Shown piece after piece: positions 1-8,440 of a stretch of 64,000 nucleotides of DNA. How positions within the stretch are numbered: position 1 is the first letter of the stretch; each line of letters opens with the position of its first letter. This DNA comes from UBA1141 sp963665155 (GTDB lineage: Bacteria > Chloroflexota > Dehalococcoidia > Lucifugimonadales > UBA3495). The notes under the pieces were generated by a model. It searched no databases. It saw only the letters and a program-made list of their open reading frames with translations, and had not been told where the DNA came from. The position numbers and the translations under genes are program-made. Location of the stretch: the NCBI GenBank assembly GCA_963665155.2, contig OY761986.2:310001-374000 (forward strand). The letters run 5' to 3'.

Positions 1-2
1 TC

Positions 3-914
3 TCGGGGGCGACCGCAGGGCCTCTGTTTCAGCTTGCTACTCCGCCGCCGGCCGATCAGGACGGCGACGGAATCCCCGACATCGTCGATAACTGCCCGGC
101 GGTATCAAATCCGGCTCAAATCGACACAGATGCAGACCTTGTGGGCGATGCCTGTGACAGCGACGACGATAATGACGGCATCGAAGATGACGTCGATACG
201 CAACCTCTGGTGGTTTCATCTCAATTTGACGACGGGGCAACCTCTGGCAATATCATTGGCGCAGCAACCGTGGCCGATGCTGTCAACCCCCTTGATGGGG
301 TATTAATTTCAGCGACAGGCGCCGCCTCAGGCAGTGGGTGCGGTGGGGCCGCTACTTTCTCGCTTACCGCTGGCGACCTGTTGGTACTCACCGGCGGCAG
401 CGTCACATTCGCGGTCCTAGTGGGGCCGGTGGACGCCAATTTGATAGGCGACGACGGCACAGTGGCTATCGTGTCCTTGGATGACGGGTTCGAGTTGAAT
501 TTCGCCGCTGAGGCCTTAGAGGTCACCGCTCCCATCGATAACCCTGATGACATCACGATTACCGTAAACGGATTGCCGGAGGTGGTATCGCCTGGCGAAC
601 AGGTAACCGTGCTGTCGCTCCAGGACAGGAAAGAGAGCGCCGTCGTCAAACTTACCCCTTACCTGGCCGAATCCAAGCATATAGAGAAGGCAATTGAGGA
701 CATTACCGAGAGCCTGGCACCGGAATTGTGGGTTGACGATAACCACCTTGACACCAGGAAAGGCAAAAAGGTCTTCGTTAAAGAGGGAGACGGCGTCAAA
801 TGGTTAATGATGCTGCTTAAGGATGAGAGCAAAGGTAAGGATAAAGTAAGCGTAGCCGCCGAAGACGCTGTCCAAGAAGTCATTGATGACTTAGTGGGCA
901 CAGACAAGGCTTAG
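3..914 (+). CDS. Secreted-type protein with thrombospondin type 3 repeats, 5' end outside window
   Basis: The frame is open from the first bases, so the N-terminus lies upstream of the window. The visible start shows Asp-rich calcium-binding repeats of the thrombospondin type 3 kind (DQDGDGIPDIVDNCP, then a second DxDxDGxxD block), followed by about 200 residues with no recognised motif. That part is rich in Gly, Ala and Asp at first and in Lys and Glu near the end. TSP3 repeats usually occur in exported or cell-surface proteins. No membrane anchor is visible at the C-terminus. The TSP3 call rests on motif recognition; the role is unknown. Confidence 0.75.
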   Translation, partial: SGATAGPLFQLATPPPADQDGDGIPDIVDNCPAVSNPAQIDTDADLVGDACDSDDDNDGIEDDVDTQPLVVSSQFDDGATSGNIIGAATVADAVNPLDGVLISATGAASGSGCGGAATFSLTAGDLLVLTGGSVTFAVLVGPVDANLIGDDGTVAIVSLDDGFELNFAAEALEVTAPIDNPDDITITVNGLPEVVSPGEQVTVLSLQDRKESAVVKLTPYLAESKHIEKAIEDITESLAPELWVDDNHLDTRKGKKVFVKEGDGVKWLMMLLKDESKGKDKVSVAAEDAVQEVIDDLVGTDKA

Positions 915-990
915 GCTCAGGTGGCCGCGGGAGAGGTGGGTCCTGCCTCCGACCCTATTCGGCAAGATAAAGTAGACAAAGAACTAGCTA

Positions 991-1934
991 ACCCGATGTG
1001 CGGGTATTTTCATACCAGTAATTTAGACAATTGTAATGGTGAATTCCCTTGGGACTGGTTGAGCAAGAAGGCAACAGTATGACTGAGCACCTTGCGTAGC
1101 AAACGGGCACGCAAATGCCAGTCATCCCGAGCCCAGACCCGCTTGGCCTGATACCGGTCCACCAGTTGGCCGAAGACGGTATCAATGCGGTAGCGCAGGC
1201 GACTGAGAGTAGAGCTGAAGCGAAGCCAAGGGTCTCTCTTCCTGGACCCAAAGGGTGCCACTAAAGTCACCCCATCTTGGCGCAACTCCTCGGTCAGACG
1301 CGGAGACCAGTAATTGCGGTCACCTACCAGCAGCCCTCGAGTTCCTGCCGCTAGTTGGGGGACAACACTCAGTTCGTGGACTCGGAAGCCGTAAAAGGTC
1401 TGCCGGAACAGGCTATCCTTCCCAAAAGCGGCTTCCCCACGGAACCGCTGGCAGCGGTAGGCCCGGGCGAACTGACAGACTGGAAGGGGGAAGCTATCCA
1501 CCAAGGCGAAGGCTGGATTGTGTCGGATGGAGCCGAGCAAATGCTGCCACACCCACTCCTTGACCTTCCAGAGGTTGGCGCCTTGGCGCACGAAAGTGGT
1601 GCGATGCAACCGCTCCAAACCAGGAAAGAAGTGACGATAATGCTGGCGGAAATGGCGAAAGAGCGCAGTGTCTTGGCTGAACCCCAGAAACTCTCCCACC
1701 ACCTCCATGGTCAAAACCTCAGCGTCGGACAACACCGGAGCAGGCCCACGTTGGCGCAACGGTTTTTCTTGAAACAGAGTCTTCAACGCATCATCCATCC
1801 GGCAAAAGACTGCTATTATAAACATGTCCAGGTCCACCACACACCTCCACGGGAACTGTCTAATTCTAGTAGAGGTGTTTGGCCCTGGACTTTCAATATA
1901 TTTTGAACCAAGTTTTAAAACATGCACATCGGGT
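991..1934 (-). mobile_element. IS982-family insertion sequence
   Basis: A single transposase gene is bounded by inverted repeats that share 13 bases, taacccgatgtgc, at 989-1001 and in reverse complement at 1924-1936. The outermost bases ACCC are typical of IS982-type ends. No clear target duplication is visible, so the exact edges may be off by a few bases. Confidence 0.8.
1010..1837 (-). CDS. IS982 family DDE transposase
   Basis: This is a 275-residue transposase of the DDE superfamily. IS982-type signatures are visible: VDSFPLPVC with a following R/Y-rich stretch, GDRNYWS, and a C-terminal RIDTVFGQL motif holding the last acidic region. I chose the GTG at 1837 because GGAGGT lies five bases upstream. 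The frame stays open to an ATG at 1927, but that codon lies at the element's end. The gene looks intact, so this may be the only complete transposase besides the IS3 copy. Confidence 0.8.
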   Translation of the reverse strand: MDLDMFIIAVFCRMDDALKTLFQEKPLRQRGPAPVLSDAEVLTMEVVGEFLGFSQDTALFRHFRQHYRHFFPGLERLHRTTFVRQGANLWKVKEWVWQHLLGSIRHNPAFALVDSFPLPVCQFARAYRCQRFRGEAAFGKDSLFRQTFYGFRVHELSVVPQLAAGTRGLLVGDRNYWSPRLTEELRQDGVTLVAPFGSRKRDPWLRFSSTLSRLRYRIDTVFGQLVDRYQAKRVWARDDWHLRARLLRKVLSHTVAFLLNQSQGNSPLQLSKLLV

Positions 1935-2068
1935 TAATTAGGCCCCGGCAGGTTATAGGGGATTTACTATCTGGGGTGGTCCTATCGTTCGGAGACTAAT
2001 CGCGAGACGTCCACCCTTCAACTTAGTGACGCATCATGCGATGCTGAATTCGTTGTAGAGCCTACGAA

Positions 2069-2433
2069 TGCGCTGGATATACGTCGCCTAAATTCCTCAT
2101 AGTTGACGATGACGAGGCTGTGCGGTCTCTGTTGGTGAGATTCATCGATTCGGATATCGAGTTGTCCAAGCGAATGATGGAATCGATGCGTTGGATATGT
2201 TCGATCTCGAAGCCCCAGATTTTCTGATCACAAATCGTAATATGCCCAGATTGAATGGCTACGACCTGTGCCGCCGGGTCCGTGCAATTTCTAACGTGCC
2301 GATAGTGATGACAACGGGCTCCGTGCTGCCGGGGCAAGACGAGGCGGAATTATCTCGACTTGGGGTAGTGCTTCTTTTCAAGCCCTTCGACATTTCGGAG
2401 CTAAGAAGGGCGATCGGCGAATTGCTCGATTGA
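2069..2433 (+). pseudogene. Orphan response-regulator receiver domain, frameshifted
   Basis: The start of a receiver domain (KFLIVDDDEAVRSLL) is in one frame from about 2090. The rest (YRVVQANDGIDALDMF, then MPRLNGYDL and the conserved Lys in LLFKPFD) is in another, so a frameshift lies near 2148-2155. The position that normally holds the phosphorylated Asp reads Asn (ITNRNMP where TDxxMP is expected). No start codon is obvious upstream of the first block. Both defects suggest a dead gene. No output domain or partner kinase is adjacent. Confidence 0.75.
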
Positions 2434-2646
2434 TAATCATTTGACACTAGGGCTCCCCAGCCACAAGTTCAATTCATCCCAGCCGGTGCCGCTCTAATTA
2501 CTTGGATTTGTGGTCGCCTGATTTCGTAGGGGTGTTTGCCGTAAGTAATCAGGTGTTGGCCCCCTAGATCGTAACTGTGGCTTGACCTATCGTTGCTGCG
2601 CTACCCCTTAGCCATGTCGGTTGTGCTCGCAAGACAGGAGGTCGAT

Positions 2647-2907
2647 ATGTTTTGGTTGAAAGGTTGTCCTCATTGCAATGGGGATTTGTTAGAGGCGAAT
2701 GATCAATACGGACGATACGTCACTTGCATCCAATGCGGATTCAGCAAAGACGTGCCCGCCGGAGACCAGCGCACTTTCGTTCTGACTGCCGAACCGACAC
2801 CTGCACCGGTATCCCTGACTCCAGGCGGACTCCATCGGAATACGACCAACGTAGTTGGTGCGGATCCGATGGACAGTTTCCTAGATACTGCGGAAGAGGC
2901 CGTATAG
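2647..2907 (+). CDS. Small zinc-ribbon protein
   Basis: This 86-residue protein has two CxxC pairs (CPHC near residue 6, CIQC near residue 28), the pattern of a rubredoxin-like zinc ribbon. A Pro/Thr-rich tail without other motifs follows. The ATG at 2647 has AGGAGG seven bases upstream, which favours it over an in-frame start at 2593. Zinc binding is inferred from the cysteines. No partner can be named, and the next gene is almost 300 bases away. Confidence 0.6.
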   Translation: MFWLKGCPHCNGDLLEANDQYGRYVTCIQCGFSKDVPAGDQRTFVLTAEPTPAPVSLTPGGLHRNTTNVVGADPMDSFLDTAEEAV

Positions 2908-3077
2908 CTCTTCCCGACCTCTTTCTTTGCACTGATATGCAATGCGATTGTTATAAAACCGGTGTTGTAAAACCAAGCAAAAAACCCTTGTTGTCAGGCA
3001 TAGGTCGCATTGATCCCGATAAGTTGAAAAATGGATGGAATAGGATTGGGATTGGCGAAGCGGGCAAGCTGCGATAG

Positions 3078-3106
3078 AATGGGCCGGTTAGAGCAGGCCC
3101 ATTTTT
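3078..3106 (+). terminator. Rho-independent-type terminator
   Basis: An 8-bp stem (aatgggcc/ggcccatt) with a 10-base loop runs into a T tract. It lies about 170 bases after the zinc-ribbon gene and before the next gene, so it probably ends that transcript. The rest of 2908-3192 shows nothing recognisable. Confidence 0.6.
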
Positions 3107-3192
3107 GAAGACCTACTGTTACATCTACTAGGGCACACCTAATCGGGCACACGAAATCAGGAATCTGATCAAAAACGGAGAGGAGGCACACT

Positions 3193-3588
3193 ATGGCTAT
3201 TTCTTTGGTGGAAGCGAACCGGATGATCGAGGGGGCTATTGCCCACGCTCAAACCCTGAATATCAAAATTAACGTTGCGGTCTGTGACGCCGGTGGGCGA
3301 CTGATTGCTTTCAACCGGATGGACGGAGCAATCTGGGCTGGAGTCTACGGTTCCCAAGGCAAAGCAGTGGCTTCGGCAGCTTTCGGCAGGACCAGCGGAG
3401 CGTTGGCAGACCGAGCCGACACGCCGACCCCCCGCGGAATCGCAATTGCCGAGGGTGGCCACATGATTATGGGCCAGGGAGGGGTGCCGGTGATAACCGA
3501 TGGCAACATTGAAGGCGCCGTGGGCGTAGGCGGCGGGACCAGCCAGGAGGACGAGGACTGCTCCAATGCCGGGATTGCCAGCAGGTAG
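3193..3588 (+). CDS. GlcG/HbpS-like heme-degrading-family protein
   Basis: This 131-residue protein belongs to the GlcG/HbpS fold (formerly DUF336). It has the usual N-terminal helix (SLVEANRMIEGAI), the VAVCDAGGRLIAFNRMDGA block, a central SQGKAVASAAFGR segment and the C-terminal GAVGVGGGTSQEDEDC block. Family members bind heme or cobalamin-type ligands, or lie beside glycolate oxidase genes; the exact ligand cannot be read here. A GGAGAGGAGG Shine-Dalgarno lies just upstream and a strong terminator follows. Other family members in this window are at 48928-49317 and, split by an element, at 48480 and 56172. Confidence 0.85.
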   Translation: MAISLVEANRMIEGAIAHAQTLNIKINVAVCDAGGRLIAFNRMDGAIWAGVYGSQGKAVASAAFGRTSGALADRADTPTPRGIAIAEGGHMIMGQGGVPVITDGNIEGAVGVGGGTSQEDEDCSNAGIASR

Positions 3589-3606
3589 CAAAACGCATTT
3601 TAGTTA

Positions 3607-3649
3607 AACCGAAAAGGCGCCCCTATTTCCATGTGGGCGCCTTTTGGTT
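3607..3649 (+). terminator. Terminator of the GlcG-like gene
   Basis: An 11-bp stem (aaaaggcgccc/gggcgcctttt), extended by aacc/ggtt, with a T-rich 3' arm. It begins about 18 bases after the stop codon of the upstream gene. Confidence 0.8.
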
Positions 3650-3683
3650 GCTATAAAAGCGGTGTAATCGACCCCATGGATCC

Positions 3684-5571
3684 CTAGAACTCCGGCCGAA
3701 AAGTACCCTGACCTAGGCTGTCCCGATATACTGGGCAAGAGATTTAATAAATGGGTGTGGGAGGTTGAGGATGCTGGGAGTACGGTCGGCGCAACGAGGG
3801 CTGCTGGAAGCGGATCACCTGTACCTGGACTATGTGGGCCGGGGCTCCTTCTATGGCTTCCTGGCCTCCCTGCGGGGACAGCTATTTCGAGACGAAGAGT
3901 TCGCCGAGCTATATTGCCCAGACAATGGCCGGGATAGCGTGCCCCCAAGTCTGGTGGCCACTGCGCTGTTGTTGCAAGCCTACGACAAAGTCAGCGACGC
4001 CGAAGCCAAACAGCGGGCGGATTTTGATATCCGGTGGAAGGTGGCGTTGGGGATTGAGGTGGAGGACCGGCCCTTTGCCAAGAGCACGCTGCAGCTGTTT
4101 CGAGCCCAGCTGCAGCTGTTTCGAGCCCAGCTGATCCCACGACCGGGTGCGGGCCGTCTTTCAGCGCAGCCTCCAATTCGCCCGGCAGACCGGATACCTG
4201 AAAGGACGCCGGATGAAGGTGGCGGTAGACACCACCTACATTCTGGGCCGAGGGGCGGACAAGGACACCTACAACTTGCTGGCCGACGGCATAGTCCAGG
4301 TAGTGCGGGCGCTTTCGGACCTGGATGGGACGCGGCCCGAGGAATGGGCCTTGAGACACGGTCTGGAACTCTACTTTGGCTCCAGTGTGAAGGGAGAGGC
4401 AGAGATTGACTGGGACAACCAGAAAGAGCGGCAAGCCTTACTGCAGAAGATAGTAGCCGATGCCGACCTGGTGTTGGAGCTGGCCCGTCAGGTCCAGGGT
4501 CAGTTCCCCGAGGAGAGCCCCCAGCGCCAGGGTATAGTGGAAGCGGCGGAGTTGCTGGGGCAACTGTTACTGCAGGATGTGGAACGCCAGGAGGATGGCC
4601 CAGCCCTGAAGGATGGGGTAAGCCGGGACCGCATCCCTTCGGTACACGACCCGGAGATGCGCCACGGCCGTAAAAGCAGCAGCAAACGCTTCGACGGACA
4701 TAAGGCTGCGGTGGTGGTGGATACCGATTCCCAACTGGTGACCGCGGTAGACATCCTGCCCGGCAATGCCGGTGACAACACTGGAGTCCTGGAACTGGTG
4801 GAGCAGAGTGAGGAGAACACGGGCATAGCGGTGGAGGAGACTATCGGGGATGCGGCCTATGGGGATGGCGGGACGCGGCAGGCCTTTGCCGATGCTGGTC
4901 GGACTCTAATAGCCAAGGTGCCGGGTCGCCCTAATAAGGCCTGCTTCCCCAAGGAGGACTTCCAGATCGACTTGGAGGCAGGAACCTGCACCTGCCCAGC
5001 CGGTAATGTTACCCACACCCTGCGGACCTTCGGCACCCGGACCAACCGGTTGGGTCGGACCTACCTGGCCCGGAGTTTCCAATTCGACCCGGCGGTCTGC
5101 GGCGTATGCCCCCTGCGGTCCCAGTGCGTGGCGGCGCGGTACGGGGCGGGACGCACCGTAGCCCTGCATCCCCAAGAGGCGCTCTTGCAACAAGCCCGGG
5201 ACTTCCAGCGGAGTGAGGGCTTTGCTGAATACCGTAGGCTGCGCCAGGCGGCCGAGCATCGCCTGGCGCGGCTGGCGCAACTGGGGGTCCGCCAATCTCG
5301 CTACTTCGGCCGAGCCAAGACCCGATTCCAACTACTCATGGCGGCCACGGTGGCCAACCTGACCCTGGTGGCTACCAAGATGGGGATGATATCTCCGGCT
5401 CCAGGCTCCTCTCACGATAAACCGGACCAGCAAGCCCCAGGGTCGCCCATCGTTACTACCCAATTCATATTGGCCGCAGCCAACTGGGTCACTCTTAGCC
5501 TCAGACTTACAGTCCACTGGTTATCCTCCACGCCATCCCGTCACAGCAGGGCTTTTCAGCCGGGTTTCTAG
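3684..5571 (+). mobile_element. IS1182-like insertion sequence, copy A
   Basis: The element body is 3688-5567, flanked by a duplicated CTAG (3684-3687 and 5568-5571). Imperfect terminal repeats begin aactccggccgaaaag at the left and, on the other strand, aaacccggctgaaaag at the right. Two further copies lie at 31701-33566 and 44616-46483. After removing copy-specific indels the consensus body is 1861 bp. Copy A has a 21-bp in-frame tandem duplication near 4090-4130 and a 2-bp deletion just after it. Removing the element and one CTAG restores the end of the neighbouring cyclase gene. Confidence 0.9.
3771..5571 (+). pseudogene. IS1182 family transposase, copy A, frameshifted
   Basis: The consensus protein is about 593 residues. 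It has an N-terminal domain (YGRGSFYGFL-like), the first catalytic Asp in VDTTYILGRG, the second in GDAAYGDGG, and a cysteine-rich segment (CTCPAG...CGVCPLRSQC). In this copy the frame is lost near 4136, where atcc-tcc-acgac became atcccacgac, so N- and C-terminal parts are in different frames. The ATG at 3771 follows GGAGG by six bases. The stop codon TAG is supplied by the duplicated CTAG target, not by the element. Confidence 0.85.
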
Positions 5572-6272
5572 GGCACAAAGGCCAGCACCGATGCCGGTGA
5601 TCCAGTGCCACCCCGGAGGCGCAATAGGCCAATAGCCAGCGTCACCCCAGTAGCCGGCAAGCTCCCTAGGTTACACAGATTTTCCAATACTATGCGCTGC
5701 TGTTCCAGCGCCAGCCGATTGACCGTAAATTCCAGGTCGATTGCCGGCTCAACCCCAGGCGTATCGATACCCAGTCCCCCCGCGTTTCGATCGTTCAGAA
5801 AGCGCCTTACTACCTCGCCGCTGAACCCGGGAAAGTGAAGGCCGCCATCGTGGCTGGTCCCCAGATATTCCTGGGCCCTGCTCCACTTACTGTCCCAACC
5901 GGTGTAGAGCAAGACCACTGACCTGGCCGGAATAGCACCGTGCTGCCCTTCCCACCTGGCCAGGTCGTCCACAGTCATTGCGTAATCCGAATTGGCCCGA
6001 ACCTGCTCCACCACATCAACTACCACCGCTGATACCACCAAGGACTCAGCAGGATATTGGTCGATGCTGGAACCATCGTCGTGGAAACTGTTGGGGGCGT
6101 TGATATGAGTGCCACCGTGCTCGCTCATACTGAAACGACGGCAATAGTAGCCCTGGGTATTTAATTGGGAGGCAGTTTGGAATTCAACCTGAGGATCTTC
6201 GGGCCAGGTGGGCATTGCGGGGTGAATCTCCCGGCTTAGGCTGATCACGCGGGAGTAATGAATGGACTTCAT
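5568..6272 (-). CDS. Cyclase family protein (kynurenine formamidase-like)
   Basis: This 234-residue protein is of the metal-dependent cyclase/formamidase family, which hydrolyses amides or lactones such as N-formylkynurenine or isatin. The metal motif HxGTHxDxP reads H52-G-G-T-H56-I-N58-A-P, so the usual Asp ligand is Asn. That may alter metal binding or reflect a subfamily. The start at 6272 begins the conserved N-terminus (VISLSREIHPAMPTWP); an in-frame start at 6308 adds 12 unconserved residues. The stop codon is exactly the CTAG into which IS1182-like copy A inserted, so the protein is unchanged. The substrate is unknown. Confidence 0.8.
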   Translation of the reverse strand: MKSIHYSRVISLSREIHPAMPTWPEDPQVEFQTASQLNTQGYYCRRFSMSEHGGTHINAPNSFHDDGSSIDQYPAESLVVSAVVVDVVEQVRANSDYAMTVDDLARWEGQHGAIPARSVVLLYTGWDSKWSRAQEYLGTSHDGGLHFPGFSGEVVRRFLNDRNAGGLGIDTPGVEPAIDLEFTVNRLALEQQRIVLENLCNLGSLPATGVTLAIGLLRLRGGTGSPASVLAFVP

Positions 6273-6351
6273 GGGGCGATCCGGTCGGTTTTTCCCAGTT
6301 CCATGCATAACTATTGCCGGGATGTTAGCAACGTGATTCTTGGGGGAAATT

Positions 6352-6591
6352 TTACAGGAGAACTGGCTGGGCGGGATTAGGCAAATTGACTTTATTGCGG
6401 CGGTCCGTGTCCAGGCGGCCCCACCTTGCGGTCTCGTACCGGGCCAGTTCCCGGTCTACCCATAACATGGCTTCCAGAGCAGTACTGCGGCTCGCCAACT
6501 CTGTTCGCTGAGGCTTCGCGCTAAAGATAGTGTAGCAGATGGAACGGATATCCTCGTGAATCACATAGCCTCTGTAAAATAAGTTCATCAT
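6352..6591 (-). CDS. Small hypothetical protein
   Basis: This is a 79-residue open frame starting MMNLFYRGYVIHED, with no family I recognise. GGAGG lies about nine bases upstream of the first of two adjacent ATG codons. The protein is mixed and charged (many Arg and Glu) with no membrane segment. It follows the cyclase start by about 40 bases on the same strand. It could be a real small gene or chance; composition and the ribosome site argue mildly for real. Confidence 0.4.
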   Translation of the reverse strand: MMNLFYRGYVIHEDIRSICYTIFSAKPQRTELASRSTALEAMLWVDRELARYETARWGRLDTDRRNKVNLPNPAQPVLL

Positions 6592-6895
6592 CGTCCCAAA
6601 TCCTCCGGCGATAACAGAGTACAGAATCAACTCTCAACCGTGCTGTCATTCCTAAACTTCAGTTCGGGCCTTAACAGTTGAGTCGGTCTGTTCAGGACGT
6701 ATGTTCTGATAATCAGCGCTGACCGTCAATCCGGGATTGTCAGTGAAGGGGGCAGTTTTTCCTGGGAGTTTTTGCACAGGTGATTCGATCGATGCTAGGC
6801 GACGCTGAGTACAATCCACTAGGGGGATGGCTACGGGATAAACCGTTTGTCAGCACGGAGTGAGTCGAGTTAACCCGAATGGGATTCAGGCTTCA

Positions 6896-7494
6896 TCACT
6901 CCCCGTAAACAATTGCGGTAACCGCTGTGATAGCACTTCTTCGGCCAAAAGTGACGTGATCAATGTTGGTGCTCAGTGAGCTATAGCTGATTTTGAATGT
7001 TCCATCGCCAAACACTGCGTCCTGCTGCACCGTTCCCAACAAAGCGCCCCGGTCATCGTAAGCTTTCATGGTGTAGGTGGGTGTGGCACCAATAAACTTT
7101 CGGGTCACAGACTGGGCCGGACTGGCGAATTGGATCTTCAAAAGGATGTTGTTGCACTCCTCAACGTTACTAGGGTCGGCGGTTGTCAGAAGATTGGCCG
7201 ATGAGCCGTAGGTGCGCACGGCGGCGGCGGTCGCCCGGCTACAATAGCTGCTTTCCGGAGACCCCGCCACCAGAATACCGTCGCCCAAGAATTCGCTGCC
7301 TTTGAGAATGACGTCGCTTTTAATGAGATCGCCACTTGGAAATCGGTCAAAGGTGACCGTCACCGCTGAGGCTGGTACAGCGGAAATCTTGATCGGCTCG
7401 CACGCCACGTTATTGCTCGTATCGCTCTCAGATGTTTGGGCATTGGGGTCAACCCTAACGCAGATAAAGTACGTGCCAGTCGGCGTATCCGCGG
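6896..7494 (-). pseudogene. CARDB-domain protein, C-terminal fragment
   Basis: Reading leftward from about 7494 the frame gives the end of a CARDB adhesion-like domain (TGTYFICVRVDPNAQ, then ESDTSNNVAC). About 170 residues of unassigned sequence follow. The start of the CARDB domain and any signal peptide are missing. The frame simply continues into unrelated sequence at about 7495, where a recombinase remnant reads the other way. CARDB domains are typical of exported proteins. I treat this as a 5'-truncated remnant created by a rearrangement. Confidence 0.65.
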
Positions 7495-7497
7495 GTG

Positions 7498-7710
7498 GAC
7501 ACCATCGCGCAGGTCAGGATATCTATATTAGATCGTTTAGACCATGCCAGCCCTGAGGACCGCCGCTGGGTACTGCAGTCCCTCAGAACGAAAGTGACGG
7601 TGCGTCCCGGCCAGTTGGAGGTTTCTATCGGAGTCCCAAGCCATTTGATTGACTTAGAAGGCACAATCTCTGGTCAGTCCGATTATGTTCCCGAGCCCTT
7701 GATGTCATAG
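7498..7710 (+). pseudogene. Serine recombinase C-terminal tail remnant
   Basis: About 70 residues (ISILDRLDHASPEDRRWVLQ, then KVTVRPGQLEVSIGVP) resemble the extreme C-terminus of large serine recombinases. The catalytic N-terminal domain is absent. The last codons and TAG stop overlap the next gene fragment, which reads on the minus strand and loses its homology here. This is the same arrangement as at the right end of the intact element near 56.04 kb. I infer a scar of an older, mostly deleted integrative element. Confidence 0.55.
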
Positions 7711-7910
7711 TAGTCTTCGCTTTCTTCCTGGCTCACCACCTCCCAAACCAAGTCCCCCCGGTTGTAGCGTCTGCCATAGAACCCCCGGTTGTCCCGGGCA
7801 TGCTCCATGGCAAGAACCCTGGCTTGGTCCAGGGAGATATAGCCGAAAGCCTCCCCTTCAGGGGTGAATTCCAGCTTTTCCTCTTCTTTTTTGCCTTCTT
7901 CTTGCAGCAA
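7683..7910 (-). pseudogene. 3'-truncated gene fragment at recombinase scar
   Basis: The frame encodes a Glu/Lys-rich start and then GYISLDQARVLAMEHARDN and WEVVSQEESEDYYDIK, which reads like one coherent domain. After DYYDIK the frame runs into the recombinase remnant and stops within a few codons (GSGT). I recall similar segments in Chloroflexota proteins but cannot name the domain. Most likely this is the N-terminal part of a gene used as an integration target. Confidence 0.45.
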
Positions 7911-8440
7911 GAGATGCCTTTACGCAGAGGGCTTAGGTGAAAATCGATATTATATCGTTGGCGTCGTTGGGTCAAACCGCATATGTTGACGCCCTGTGGG
8001 TTTGGCCTGGGAATCTGGCCTGCTTGATGGTATTTAACTTACGCCAATGCAAGCTGCAATCGTCATCCATAGGACGTGAGAGAAGGTTTGTCCACGGCCA
8101 TTGAATGTGTCGTATTTAGACGGCTACTCGCAAAACTCGCTGAGGCTGACATACATGTGGGGGAAGTCCGGGCCGCAAGAATTCAAGCGCGATAAGCCGG
8201 AGCGCAGCGCAACCCCGGCCACGGGAACTCCTAAGTCATTGTGCTGCCCCGATTCAGGTCGGAAGGCGAGGGATTCTCCCGCAACGAAGGTAAGTGGCTA
8301 AAGAGGCTGGCTGGACCCGGAATACTGGGGCATGACGTTGGTGGTAAAATCCAGCTTACCAAAGCCGCTTTGAGCCCATATTTTCGACTAAATGGCGTGG
8401 ACGTCAGGTCGTCCGGTATTCAGAGGGCTGGTATCACTTC
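7911..8440. other. Intergenic region, no supported gene
   Basis: I see no convincing reading frame, RNA gene or repeat in these 530 bases. Short frames on the plus strand lack ribosome sites and protein-like composition. The segment lies between the recombinase scar and the 3' end of hisS. Confidence 0.5.

Noticed and set aside
4500..5331. Minus-strand genes inside the IS1182-like copies
   Set aside because: Long antisense frames recur in all three copies because the transposase sequence is GC-rich at third positions. They are shadows.
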